A stretch of DNA of 64,000 nt, taken from contig CAZJQP010000004.1 in the NCBI GenBank assembly GCA_964548225.1, positions 1 through 64,000 on the forward strand. The letters run 5' to 3'. The stretch is from CALMEH01 sp964548225. GTDB taxonomy: Bacteria > Acidobacteriota > Blastocatellia > Pyrinomonadales > Pyrinomonadaceae. Under the pieces are notes generated by a model that had not been told where the DNA came from, made no database searches, and worked only from the letters and a program-made list of their open reading frames with translations. Below, piece after piece: positions 7,443 to 15,929 of this stretch (its first letter is position 1; every line of letters begins with the position of its first letter). The position numbers and the translations under genes are program-made.

Positions 7443-9641
7443 ATGAAAAAAATTATATCCGTTTTCTTTGCAATTATTTCTCTTTCCGCGTTTGTTTCGG
7501 CGCACGTTCCGATTAAAACTTTGGTGCAAATCGTCAAAGCCGAAGACGAACTTCGATTTGATAAAACGCTCGAAGATTTGATGAAATCGCCGGACGCGCA
7601 CATTCGCACACGCGCCGCGCTCGCTTCGGGGCGCATCGGAAACGAAGCGGCAATTCCGTTTTTGATAAATCTTTTAGAAAAAGACAAAGACGCAAATGTG
7701 CAAACAATGGCGGCATTTGCGCTCGGCGAAATCGAATCGATCAAGGCGGCAGACGCGATTTTGGCAATTTTGAATAATACGAAAATTAATGAATCAATTC
7801 GCGCTCGTGCCGTTGAAGCCGCCGGAAAAATTGCGGCGGCAAATCCGAAAGATGATAAATCGAAAGAATTGGGCAAAGCGATCCTGATTGTTTTGAACAT
7901 CGAATGCGAACTCGGTAAAAAGCAAAATCGCGAAACCATTTTGCTCGGTTTGACGGCAATTTTGCGCGTTCGTCCCGAAGGCGGCGATTTAATCGTAGGA
8001 AAGTTTTTGACAAATTCTGATGCGCGAATCCGCACTGATGCGGGAAATACGCTTGTCAGACTTCGCTCGAAAAATTTCGGAGATATTTTTTTGGCATTGC
8101 TGATGACCGATACTGAACCAATGGTTCGAGCAAATGCGGCGCGTGCGCTCGGCATATCGGAAGACAAAGCGGCATTTATCGTTTTGCTCGACAAAGCAAC
8201 AAAAGACAAAGATTCGCGCGTGCGCGTTTCGGCAATTCGCTCGCTCGGCAGTTTGAAAAATGTGGAAGTTGTTGAAGATTTAATAAAAACGGGCGAAAAA
8301 CTTTTTTCCGATTATAAAAAATCCAAGTTCGCCAATCCGTCCGAGAAAAACGAATTGCTCGAAATCGCGACGACTTTGAGCAGAATTTTGCCGAATACTA
8401 ATAATGAAAAAGCTGTTAAATTTCTGCAAAATTTCCGAGAAGCCGATAAATTTACATCACCCGAAATCGAAATCGCTTTAGCGCGAATCGCTCCGAAAAT
8501 TTATATCGAATCATTGACCAAAGAAAATTTCGGCAAAAATTGGCGAACGCATTCAGCCGCCTATCAAGGTTTGGGCGAAATTGCTAATCTCGAATCGAAC
8601 GCTGAAAATGACGAATTGAAATCAAAAGCTCGGATTTTATTTGTTCAAATAATCGGTGAATGGATTAGCTTTGACGCAAAAGAGAAAACCGCCGATAAAA
8701 TGAATTTGTCAATTCCAGATTTGCTTCGCGCATTTGCGGCGTTCAAATCCGAAAATACTTCGGGCATTTTGCTTCCGATGCTCGAAACCGAAGAAGATTT
8801 GTTTATTCGCGCCGCGATTGCCGAGATTTTAGGTGACCAACCGGTAAGCAAAGAAAATGTTCCTCCCAAAGAAAATATTGCAACATTGAAAATCGCTTTT
8901 GCGAAATCGCTTAAAACTGACAAAGATTACAATGATGCACAGCTTGCGATTCTTTCGACTTTGGTGAAATTAAATAGATCTCAAGCGATTTCGAGTCTGA
9001 ATCTCGCGCTCGACGCGCCCGATTTTCTTGTGCGTCAACACGCCTCGACACTTATCAAGCAAAACGATTTGACGAAAGATTTTCTGAATTTTGAAAGCAA
9101 AGTCGGAATCGTCAAACCTTACGAGGCTAAAAACGGCACGAAACTCGGACAAATCTTAAACACGAACGCAGATTACACACGCGCTGTTTCGCGCAAGAAC
9201 GGAACTGTGAAAGCGATTTTTGAAACTGAAAAAGGCACGTTCACGATTAATTTAATGCCGGAAGACGCGCCTTTGACGGTTGATAATTTTATAAAACTCG
9301 CGCAGAAAAATTATTTTAACGGCTTGGAAGTTCACCGCGTCGTGCCGAATTTCGTGATGCAGGACGGCGATCCGCGCGGCGACGGAAACGGCGGTCCGGG
9401 CTGGTCAATTCGTTGCGAAATAAATATGTTGGAATTTGAACGCGGCGCAGTCGGAATGGCACTTTCGGGCAAAGATACGGGCGGTTCGCAATGGTTCGTA
9501 ACGCATTCGCCGCAACCGCATCTCGACGGCGGCTACACGGTTTTCGGGCGCGTTGCCGAAAAAGATATGAAAATCGTTGACGCAATCGTGCGCGGCGACA
9601 AGATTTTAAGTGTCAAAATCGTTGAAAATCTTAAAAAGTAA
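7443..9641 (+). CDS. Secreted HEAT-repeat protein with C-terminal cyclophilin domain
   Basis: A signal peptide (about residues 1-20) is followed by roughly 530 residues of alpha-helical HEAT/PBS-lyase-like repeats, with recurring units such as HIRTRAALASGRIGNEAAIPFLINLL. The last ~150 residues form a cyclophilin-type peptidyl-prolyl isomerase, seen in FTINLMPEDAPLTVDNFIKLA, VVPNFVMQDGDPRGDGNGGPG and GSQWFVTHSPQPHLDGGYTVFGRV. The isomerase would catalyse cis-trans isomerisation of prolyl bonds in the periplasm, while the HEAT array probably scaffolds a partner. A weak GGTC ribosome binding site precedes the ATG. The gene is convergent with the DsbD-alpha-like gene across a shared terminator. 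Confidence 0.88.
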   Translation: MKKIISVFFAIISLSAFVSAHVPIKTLVQIVKAEDELRFDKTLEDLMKSPDAHIRTRAALASGRIGNEAAIPFLINLLEKDKDANVQTMAAFALGEIESIKAADAILAILNNTKINESIRARAVEAAGKIAAANPKDDKSKELGKAILIVLNIECELGKKQNRETILLGLTAILRVRPEGGDLIVGKFLTNSDARIRTDAGNTLVRLRSKNFGDIFLALLMTDTEPMVRANAARALGISEDKAAFIVLLDKATKDKDSRVRVSAIRSLGSLKNVEVVEDLIKTGEKLFSDYKKSKFANPSEKNELLEIATTLSRILPNTNNEKAVKFLQNFREADKFTSPEIEIALARIAPKIYIESLTKENFGKNWRTHSAAYQGLGEIANLESNAENDELKSKARILFVQIIGEWISFDAKEKTADKMNLSIPDLLRAFAAFKSENTSGILLPMLETEEDLFIRAAIAEILGDQPVSKENVPPKENIATLKIAFAKSLKTDKDYNDAQLAILSTLVKLNRSQAISSLNLALDAPDFLVRQHASTLIKQNDLTKDFLNFESKVGIVKPYEAKNGTKLGQILNTNADYTRAVSRKNGTVKAIFETEKGTFTINLMPEDAPLTVDNFIKLAQKNYFNGLEVHRVVPNFVMQDGDPRGDGNGGPGWSIRCEINMLEFERGAVGMALSGKDTGGSQWFVTHSPQPHLDGGYTVFGRVAEKDMKIVDAIVRGDKILSVKIVENLKK

Positions 9642-9646
9642 ATAAG

Positions 9647-9703
9647 AAAATAGGAGACGGATTTGACGGATTTTTATCAATATAAAAATCCGTCTCCTAT
9701 TTT
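9647..9703. terminator. Bidirectional terminator
   Basis: A 16-bp perfect outer stem (9647-9662 with 9688-9703) starts with A and ends with T runs, so it can work for both convergent genes. Confidence 0.75.
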
Positions 9704-9709
9704 TACTTT

Positions 9710-10165
9710 CTAATTGACGTTTGCGGTCAGCGTAATTTCCTTAGTTTTCGGTTGATAACAAACTTCGTCGGTGCAGGCTTGATAACGGACACGGACGCGA
9801 AATTTTACGGAATTGCCTTTGAAATTTGCCGGAACTGTAACACTGAAATTGAACGTCGTGCGTCCGTCATAGACGTTAATTGTGTCTTCCGAAAAGCTGA
9901 ATTTGCGATTTTTTCCTCTTGGGTAAACTACGCTGACTTTGATTCCGGGCGAAGTAACGCTGACGGTTGTCGGAATTGCGTATTCGCTTCCCGGACGATT
10001 TGAATTAACGTGCAAACCGCCCGGAATTGACAAAGTAACCGTGCCGCGTGTCGTGCCGCCACGCTTTAATGTGCCGATTGAACCTGAAACCGTCTGCGCG
10101 TTTGCTTCGCCGATAAAGATGAATGCCAATGCCAAAAATAAACTTGTAAATAAAATCTTTCTCAT
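9710..10165 (-). CDS. Periplasmic DsbD N-terminal-domain-like protein
   Basis: An immunoglobulin-like domain resembling the alpha domain of thiol:disulfide interchange protein DsbD, standing alone. A signal peptide ending GEANAQ is followed by beta-rich sequence. A Cys pair in YQACTDEVCYQP near the C-terminus matches the redox pair of the DsbD alpha domain. In DsbD this domain passes electrons to periplasmic thiols; here no membrane or thioredoxin part is attached or adjacent. The ATG at 10165 is preferred: a TTG twelve codons upstream would put charged residues before the signal peptide. It may form an operon with the membrane-anchored gene upstream. Confidence 0.75.
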   Translation of the reverse strand: MRKILFTSLFLALAFIFIGEANAQTVSGSIGTLKRGGTTRGTVTLSIPGGLHVNSNRPGSEYAIPTTVSVTSPGIKVSVVYPRGKNRKFSFSEDTINVYDGRTTFNFSVTVPANFKGNSVKFRVRVRYQACTDEVCYQPKTKEITLTANVN

Positions 10166-10212
10166 AATTTTTCTCAAACTGAATGATGATTTTTTTTGCA
10201 ATCAAGATTGCT

Positions 10213-10716
10213 TTATTTTACGCGAAAACTCCCTAAAATTGTTTCAATTCGTTCTTTGTAATCGCTTCTGAAATTTTCCAGCACTTCGATTTTAAGTTGA
10301 TAAATTTTGTCGTTTTCGACAATTTTGTAAATTTCCGTAATCGAAACTTCATCAACTGTTTTTTCCGTTTCAATCAAACAAGTTTTTCCTTTTTCCGAAA
10401 ATGATAGAATGTTTTCTGCGTCTGTTTTTATTCCGTCGCAAACTTCGGCAAAAGTTTTATCCGAAAAACTTTCGATGAAGATTTCTGCTTGCCGCACATC
10501 CTCAGCTTCGGCTTTTCCGAACTCTTTTGAATACGCATAAAAATCGTTTTTGGATTCATCATTCAAAACGTGCAAAAAGCCTTCGGGTTTGACGAGCGAA
10601 AAGTTCTCCGCGTCAATTTCCTCGCGTTCAAACTGCGCCGCCGTGTATTTTTTCAGTTTCGTCGAAGCATAAACCATCAAAGCCACAATAATTATGCCGA
10701 CAATTAAAATTTCCAT
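10213..10716 (-). CDS. Hypothetical membrane-anchored protein
   Basis: I do not recognise a family. The 167-residue product starts with one transmembrane helix (MEILIVGIIIVALMVYA) followed by a Lys-rich stop-transfer stretch, and a soluble alpha/beta domain with many Glu and Lys residues follows. One Cys is near residue 93 and another near 111. The upstream in-frame codons lie in a heptamer-type repeat, so the internal ATG at 10716 is the better start although it lacks a clear ribosome binding site. The gene follows rlmN closely and is probably transcribed with it. Confidence 0.6.
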   Translation of the reverse strand: MEILIVGIIIVALMVYASTKLKKYTAAQFEREEIDAENFSLVKPEGFLHVLNDESKNDFYAYSKEFGKAEAEDVRQAEIFIESFSDKTFAEVCDGIKTDAENILSFSEKGKTCLIETEKTVDEVSITEIYKIVENDKIYQLKIEVLENFRSDYKERIETILGSFRVK

Positions 10717-10724
10717 TTTTGTAA

Positions 10725-10817
10725 AGTGAGAAAGCGAAAAAGTGAAAATGTGAAAAAGTTTTGTTTGCGAATTCAACCCGCTTTTTCACTTTTCCAATTT
10801 TTCACGTTTTCACTTTC
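10725..10817. repeat. Inverted pair of degenerate heptamer arrays at the rlmN 3' end
   Basis: Two degenerate 7-base arrays face each other: GTGAAAA/GCGAAAA-type units at 10725-10759 and CTTTTTCAC/TTTTCAC-type units at 10780-10817. Together they can form an imperfect hairpin. The second array encodes the last residues and stop of RlmN. Confidence 0.6.
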
Positions 10818-11879
10818 CATTGCTGCAAGTTGTCCGCAAGCCGCGTAAATGTCGCGTCCGCGAGGCGTTCGCAAATAAGCCGAAACACCTTTTGATTCTA
10901 AAATATTTTTAAATCGCCGAATTTGTTCCGCTTCGGACGGACGATATTCCAAAGGTTCGGCGGAATTATGTGCGATGAGATTGATTTTCACGCGCCGCAA
11001 ATCGTATTTTTCTAATAATTTAGCCAAGTTTTCTGCATTTTCGTCCGAATCATTTACGCCGCCGAGTAGAACATATTCAAATGTAAATCTTTCGCCACGA
11101 CGCAGAGATTTTTGAAATTCCTGCGCCGCTTTTAGCAATTCTTCGATGTTCCAACGCTTGTTTATCGGCATCAGTTTATCGCGCAATTCATCGTTCGGTG
11201 CAGACAAAGAAATCGCCAGATGCGGTCGTTTTTCGAGTTTTGCAAATTCGTAAATCTTCGGCACAATTCCCGCCGTTGAAACCGTAACGCGATTCGGAAC
11301 AATAAAAAGTCCGTCTTTTTCGGACATAATTTCAAGCGATTTTATCAAATTTTCAAAATTCAAAAATGGTTCGCCCGCGCCCATTCCGACCAAATTTGTT
11401 CCGTGAGGCGTTTCCGCACCAACGCCGTAAACGTCATTTAAGACAACAATTATCTGCTCAATAATTTCGCCGACCGTCAAATTTCTTAACAGTCCAAGTT
11501 TTGCCGTCAGACAAAAATCGCACTTGAGCGGACAACCCGATTGCGACGAAAAACAAATCGTATCGCGTGATTCGGTTGGAATAAAAACCGTTTCGACCGG
11601 AAAATTATCGTGCGTTTTCATCAAAAATCGCCGCGTTCCGTCCACAGAAACGTAGCGCGATTCGATTTTCAAAGTCGTCGCCGTCGCTGATTCGTTTAAT
11701 TTTTCACGCAAACTTTTCGGCAAATCGGTCATTTCGTCAAAATTTAACAAACGGCGTTCGTGAATTTGCTTAAAAATCTGTTTTGCGCGATATTTCGGCT
11801 CGCCGATTGAAACGACAAATTCGACAAGCTCATTTGGAGCAAGCGCAGTGAGATGATTTTTTTTCGTAGTTTCAGACAT
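10773..11879 (-). CDS. rlmN: 23S rRNA (adenine2503-C2)-methyltransferase RlmN
   Basis: Radical SAM enzyme that methylates C2 of A2503 in 23S rRNA, and A37 in some tRNAs. The radical SAM cluster motif CxxxCxxC is at C116, C120 and C123. GMGAGEPFLN at 165-174 binds SAM, and the catalytic C348 lies in AACGQLA. The length is normal. The C-terminal tail after AACGQLAA (MESENVKNWKSEKAG) is encoded by a heptamer-repeat array and is probably a recent, non-conserved extension. It is divergent from the nuclease gene at 11934. Confidence 0.95.
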   Translation of the reverse strand: MSETTKKNHLTALAPNELVEFVVSIGEPKYRAKQIFKQIHERRLLNFDEMTDLPKSLREKLNESATATTLKIESRYVSVDGTRRFLMKTHDNFPVETVFIPTESRDTICFSSQSGCPLKCDFCLTAKLGLLRNLTVGEIIEQIIVVLNDVYGVGAETPHGTNLVGMGAGEPFLNFENLIKSLEIMSEKDGLFIVPNRVTVSTAGIVPKIYEFAKLEKRPHLAISLSAPNDELRDKLMPINKRWNIEELLKAAQEFQKSLRRGERFTFEYVLLGGVNDSDENAENLAKLLEKYDLRRVKINLIAHNSAEPLEYRPSEAEQIRRFKNILESKGVSAYLRTPRGRDIYAACGQLAAMESENVKNWKSEKAG

Positions 11880-11933
11880 TTTTGCTCAAACTCTAACGAT
11901 AGCATAAAATTTATGCTAAATTGAATTTGAAAT

Positions 11934-12851
11934 ATGAAATCAAAAGCACTTATCGGCGGCATTATTGCTCTCATCGTGATTGGTTTGGCAATCGTTTTTT
12001 GTGTTTGGGTAGGCGGTAAAATCAATCAAAAACTGTCGGAACTAAATCCGTCCGCACCGCAAAATACAGAATCAAGTTCGCCGCAAACAACCGAAACTCA
12101 ACAAGTTTCACAAGGAAATCTGCCATTCGGAAATCCGAGCAACGCAACGCCAAACGCTTCAAATTCAAACAATTATCTATTGGAAAATCAATTTTATACA
12201 CTTTCTTATAATCGTGAAAAAGGCATCGCCAATTGGGTTGCGTGGCATTTAGTAAAAGGCGATTTTGGAAATGTGAATCGGCAAAATGATTTTCGTCCCG
12301 ATTCGCGTCTTCCGGCAGGTTGGACGAAAATTTTGCCTTCGGATTATTCGGGGAGCGGTTTTGACCGAGGACATTTTTGCCCTTCGGCTGACCGTTCAAA
12401 TTCGGTCGAAGCAAACAGCGCAACATTTTTAATGACAAATATGTCGCCGCAAACAGCCGATTTGAATCAAGGTCCGTGGGAAAAATTGGAAACATATTCG
12501 CGCAGTATGGCGCGGCGCGACGGCAATCTTTTTATAATCGCCGGACAATACGGTGCAAGCGGAAAGGTAAAAAATAAAATTACCGTCCCGACAAATTTCT
12601 GGAAAATCATTGTCGTTTTGCCGCCGGGCGCAGATTTTTCGGCAATCAATAAAGATACGCGCGTTATCGCCGTTGATATGCCGAATATAATCGGAATTAA
12701 AGAAAAAAATTGGCGCGAATATCGAACGACCATCCGCCAAATCGAACAAAAAACAGGTTACAACTTCTTATCGAATTTGCCGCAAAATATTCAAAACTCA
12801 ATCGAAACAAAAGTTGATAATCGTCAATCTTTTATGCAAAGAGATGAATAA
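11934..12851 (+). CDS. Membrane-anchored DNA/RNA non-specific endonuclease
   Basis: NUC1-type (Serratia/EndoG family) nuclease. The active-site motif DRGH is at residues 144-147, with His147 as the general base, and continues as FCPSADRS. The metal-binding Asn region is TNMSPQ (168-173), followed by the conserved N..PW..LE pattern (178-186). A transmembrane helix at about residues 5-26 and a Ser/Thr/Gln/Asn-rich linker (40-80) suggest the catalytic domain sits outside the cytoplasmic membrane. It would degrade extracellular or periplasmic nucleic acid. There is no adjacent inhibitor gene, which fits export. It is convergent with the HerA-like ATPase gene. Confidence 0.88.
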   Translation: MKSKALIGGIIALIVIGLAIVFCVWVGGKINQKLSELNPSAPQNTESSSPQTTETQQVSQGNLPFGNPSNATPNASNSNNYLLENQFYTLSYNREKGIANWVAWHLVKGDFGNVNRQNDFRPDSRLPAGWTKILPSDYSGSGFDRGHFCPSADRSNSVEANSATFLMTNMSPQTADLNQGPWEKLETYSRSMARRDGNLFIIAGQYGASGKVKNKITVPTNFWKIIVVLPPGADFSAINKDTRVIAVDMPNIIGIKEKNWREYRTTIRQIEQKTGYNFLSNLPQNIQNSIETKVDNRQSFMQRDE

Positions 12852-12944
12852 ATTAAGACGTTGAGATAAAGCGACGAACGGACGACGAAATTTTCTCTCC
12901 GTCTGCCTGTCAATCAGTCTCAACGTCTAATACTCCGACTTTGA

Positions 12945-14468
12945 TTACCACCAAGACGATTTCTTTTTAGACGAACTTCCGCCGAAAATGCTGCCTAAAA
13001 CGCCACGCACGATTTGTCTTCCGACGTTACTTCCGACCGCGCGAGCCGCGCTTTTGGTAAAGGCTTCAAACGCTGAATCGCCACCACGATTCTCAGCTTT
13101 TTCAGCTTTTTCGGCTTCTTTGGCTTCGCGTTCGGCTTGTTCTGCGGCTTGTTCGGTTTCTAATTGAATTTGTGCCGCTTGCGCCGCCGCTTCCGATTTC
13201 GCCTTTAACATTTCGTAAGCTGATTCGCGGTCAATTACTGTTTCATATTGCCCTGCAACAAGCGAATTTGCCAAAAGTTGTTGCCGTTGTTCGGGCGAAA
13301 TCGCGCCGATATGACTGTGCGGCGGAATGACAAAAGCGCGTTCGACCATTGTCGGCGTGCCTTTTTCGTCCAGAAACGAAACCAGAGCTTCACCGACTCC
13401 GAGTTCGGTAATTGCGGTTTCGACATTGACTTCGGGATTTTGTCGGAAAGTTTCCGCCGCCGCGCGAACACCTTTTTGATCTTTCGGCGTAAAAGCACGA
13501 AGCGCGTGTTGGACTCGGTTGCCGAGTTGCCCCAAAATGCTTTCGGGAATATCAACCGGATTTTGCGTTACGAAATAAACACCGACACCTTTTGAACGAA
13601 TCAGGCGCACGACTTGCTCGATTTTATCAACCAAAGCCTGCGGCGTGTCGTTAAAAAGCAAATGCGCTTCGTCAAAGAAAAATACCAATTTTGGTTTTTC
13701 CAAATCTCCGGCTTCGGGCAACATTTCAAAAAGTTCGGACAAAAGCCACAGCAAAAATGTCGAATAAAGCTTTGGCGAATTAAAAAGTTTGTCTGCCGCG
13801 AGAATATTTACAACACCTTTGCCCGAAATCGTCTGCATAAAATCTCCGAGATTGACAGCCGGTTCGCCGAAAAATTTCTCTGCACCTTGCGATTCGAGTT
13901 CAATTAACCCGCGTTGAATCGCGCCGACCGAAGCCTTTGAAACATTGCCGTATTCGGCTTGAAATTGTTCGGCATTTTCGCCGACATATTGCAAAAGTGC
14001 GCGTAAATCTTTGAAATCGAGCAACATCATTCCGCCGTTGTCGGCAATTTTGAAACACAAAGTTAAAACTGCCGATTGTGTATCGTTTAATTGCAAAACA
14101 CGAGATAACATCATCGGTCCCATTTCTGAAACCGTCGCTCGAAGCGGATGACCTTGTTCGCCGAAAACGTCCCAGAGCGTAACCGGACAATTTGAAAACT
14201 CGAAACCTTCTTTTAATCCGAGCATCGTCAAACGGTCATCAACTCGTTGATTGCCGCCGCCGAATTGCGAAATTCCGGTCAAATCGCCTTTGATGTCCGC
14301 CATAAAAACCGGCACGCCGAGATGACTGAAACTTTCGCCAAGTCGTTGTAAAGTAATAGTCTTACCCGTTCCGGTCGCCCCCGTAATCAACCCGTGCCGA
14401 TTCGCTTTGTCGGGTAATAAATAACATTCTTTTGTGTCTTTTTTTGCAACTAATATTGGTTCTGCCAT
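12945..14468 (-). CDS. HerA-like DUF853 ATPase
   Basis: DUF853 (YjgR-type) NTPase of the HerA/FtsK superfamily. It has Walker A GATGTGKT at residues 30-37 and a Walker B-like strand KLVFFFDEAHLLF near residue 265. YFVTQNPVDIPESILGQLGNRVQHALRAFTPKDQ is the conserved sensor and arginine-finger region. The C-terminal ~100 residues hold an Ala/Glu/Lys-rich coiled coil (AAQAAQIQLETEQAAEQAEREAKEAEKAE region) and a Gly/Ser-rich basic tail. Members are cytosolic ring ATPases of unclear role. No nuclease partner such as NurA is next to it, so a DNA-end-processing role is not supported by context. Confidence 0.88.
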   Translation of the reverse strand: MAEPILVAKKDTKECYLLPDKANRHGLITGATGTGKTITLQRLGESFSHLGVPVFMADIKGDLTGISQFGGGNQRVDDRLTMLGLKEGFEFSNCPVTLWDVFGEQGHPLRATVSEMGPMMLSRVLQLNDTQSAVLTLCFKIADNGGMMLLDFKDLRALLQYVGENAEQFQAEYGNVSKASVGAIQRGLIELESQGAEKFFGEPAVNLGDFMQTISGKGVVNILAADKLFNSPKLYSTFLLWLLSELFEMLPEAGDLEKPKLVFFFDEAHLLFNDTPQALVDKIEQVVRLIRSKGVGVYFVTQNPVDIPESILGQLGNRVQHALRAFTPKDQKGVRAAAETFRQNPEVNVETAITELGVGEALVSFLDEKGTPTMVERAFVIPPHSHIGAISPEQRQQLLANSLVAGQYETVIDRESAYEMLKAKSEAAAQAAQIQLETEQAAEQAEREAKEAEKAEKAENRGGDSAFEAFTKSAARAVGSNVGRQIVRGVLGSIFGGSSSKKKSSWW

Positions 14469-14600
14469 AATTTTTTCTGATAATTTTAATAAAATGAATT
14501 CGCGTGTATTTTACAACAACTCTAAGGTTCGTCAAACAGTTTTTTTGAGAAATTCCGTAATTGGAAACTAAATAATTCGCCAAACGTAATAAAATTCACT

Positions 14601-15143
14601 ATGAAAACAACATTTTTGACAATTATTCTGAGTTTATTTTTTATTCAAGCAATTTCCGCGCAGACGGCAACCATAAAAGAGGCAAATCCGGCAGATGTTT
14701 CATCTGTTGATTCGATTATGAAAGCCGTCTATGAAGTAATTTCGGGCGACGCAGGCGTAAAGCGCGATTGGGACAGATTTCGGACGCTTTTTCATCCATC
14801 GGCGCGACTGATTCCGACAGGAAAAAATCAGCAGACCGGCGTAACCGGCGCACGGGCTTTCACGGTTGAGGAATATATCCAACGGTCATCGCCCGTGATG
14901 GAAAAAGATGGATTTTTTGAAAAAGAAATTGCGCGGCGCGGCGATTTTTACGGTAATATCGCCCAAGTTTTTTCAACTTACGCTGCTTACCGAAAATCAA
15001 CCGACAAAGATCCGTTTATGCGCGGAATCAATAGTTTCCAGCTTCTCAACGACGGAAAGCGTTGGTGGGTGATGACGATTTATTGGCAAGCCGAATCTGC
15101 CGAAACAAAGATTCCGAAAAAATATCTGAAAAGTAAAAAATAA
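14601..15143 (+). CDS. Secreted NTF2-like (SnoaL-type) protein
   Basis: A signal peptide (residues 1-20, ending ISAQ) is followed by a single domain of about 150 residues with the NTF2-like pattern. This comprises an N-terminal helix before DWDRFRTLFHPSARLIP, and the C-terminal strands VFSTYAAYRKS and RWWVMTIYWQ. Such proteins bind small molecules or act as hydratases or isomerases, but no catalytic signature is evident. A hairpin with a T run follows. It is divergent from the ATPase gene. Confidence 0.7.
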   Translation: MKTTFLTIILSLFFIQAISAQTATIKEANPADVSSVDSIMKAVYEVISGDAGVKRDWDRFRTLFHPSARLIPTGKNQQTGVTGARAFTVEEYIQRSSPVMEKDGFFEKEIARRGDFYGNIAQVFSTYAAYRKSTDKDPFMRGINSFQLLNDGKRWWVMTIYWQAESAETKIPKKYLKSKK

Positions 15144-15156
15144 GATTTAGCCGTGA

Positions 15157-15217
15157 AAAGACGCGAAATAAATCCAAGTGTTTCTTACTTTATTTTTCGC
15201 GTCTTTCGCGTTTTTTT
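15157..15217 (+). terminator. Rho-independent terminator with CGCGAAA-type stem
   Basis: A perfect 12-bp stem (15157-15168 with 15195-15206) is followed after a few bases by seven Ts. The arms carry the CGCGAAA module seen in other long intergenic hairpins of this window. Confidence 0.6.
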
Positions 15218-15237
15218 GCAGTTGAAATTTTCTTCGC

Positions 15238-15266
15238 TTGACAATATAAATTAACGCTGTTATTTT
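15238..15266 (+). promoter_or_regulatory. Predicted promoter of the tetR gene
   Basis: TTGACA at 15238-15243 and TATTTT at 15261-15266 are 17 bases apart. The -10 box ends only 7 bases before the GTG start, so the transcript would be nearly leaderless. A palindrome lies between the two boxes. Confidence 0.6.
15251..15262. promoter_or_regulatory. Candidate TetR operator, site 1
   Basis: The inverted repeat TTAAC-GCT-GTTA lies between the -35 and -10 boxes of the tetR promoter. It matches the palindrome upstream of the next gene (15894-15908) at nearly every base, which fits autorepression plus control of the neighbour. Confidence 0.6.
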
Positions 15267-15273
15267 ATATTTC

Positions 15274-15876
15274 GTGGCAATTAGAAACAGAAACGAAAGC
15301 GACAAGGAAAATCTGCGGCAAGAAATTATGGATGCGGCGCGGGAAATGTTTGTCGCGGAAGGCTACGCAAATGTTTCGATGCGAAAAATTGCTGATAAAA
15401 TCGGCTATTCGCCAACTACAATTTATCTTTACTTCAAAGACAAAACCGATTTGGTTCATCAAATCTGCGAACAAACCTTTGCGCGTTTAGCACAAAATAT
15501 TAAAGCAATTCAACAACTTTCCGACAACCCGATGGAAAAACTCCGAAGCGGACTTCGGGAATATATTCATTTCGGTCTGAAACATCCGAGCCAATACGAA
15601 ATCGTTTTTATCACGCCCTTGCCAATTAATTTTGAAACGTCTTTTGAAGAATCAAATGGTGCAATTGCTTTCGGAACAATGCGCGAAGTAGTTGCCGAAT
15701 GCGTTTCTGCAAACTTGTTGAAAAACAATGACATAGAGTTACTCAGTCAGACATTTTGGGCAGGAATTCACGGCGTAACTTCGCTTTTGATTCAGCACAG
15801 CGGATTTCCGTTTGTTGAGCGTGAAAAATTGATTGACGGAATGATTGACACTTTAATTACAGGCACGAAAGCCTAA
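15274..15876 (+). CDS. TetR/AcrR-family transcriptional repressor
   Basis: The N-terminal TetR DNA-binding domain covers residues 10-55. The helix-turn-helix is NVSMRKIADKIGYSPTTIYLYFKDK, preceded by IMDAAREMFVAEGY. The C-terminal half is a helical ligand-binding domain ending in a dimerisation region (TFWAGIHGVTSLLIQHSGFPF). A GTG start is used: the codons before it belong to the promoter, and no earlier in-frame start gives a sensible N-terminus. The matched palindromes before and after the gene suggest that it represses itself and the membrane genes downstream. The inducer is unknown. Confidence 0.88.
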   Translation: MAIRNRNESDKENLRQEIMDAAREMFVAEGYANVSMRKIADKIGYSPTTIYLYFKDKTDLVHQICEQTFARLAQNIKAIQQLSDNPMEKLRSGLREYIHFGLKHPSQYEIVFITPLPINFETSFEESNGAIAFGTMREVVAECVSANLLKNNDIELLSQTFWAGIHGVTSLLIQHSGFPFVEREKLIDGMIDTLITGTKA

Positions 15877-15893
15877 AAATTTTTAATTTGAAA

Positions 15894-15908
15894 CTTAACA
15901 CTGTTAAG
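15894..15908. promoter_or_regulatory. Candidate TetR operator, site 2
   Basis: A perfect inverted repeat, CTTAAC-ACT-GTTAAG, lies 21 bases before the start of the ABA4-like gene. It shares the core TTAACrCTGTTA with the site in the tetR promoter. Confidence 0.65.
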
Positions 15909-15929
15909 CAGAAAAATGGAGAAAAAATT

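Noticed and set aside
12856..12928. An 11-bp inverted repeat between the nuclease and the HerA-like gene, considered as a terminator.
   Set aside because: The loop is about 51 bases and no T run follows, so stability and function are doubtful.
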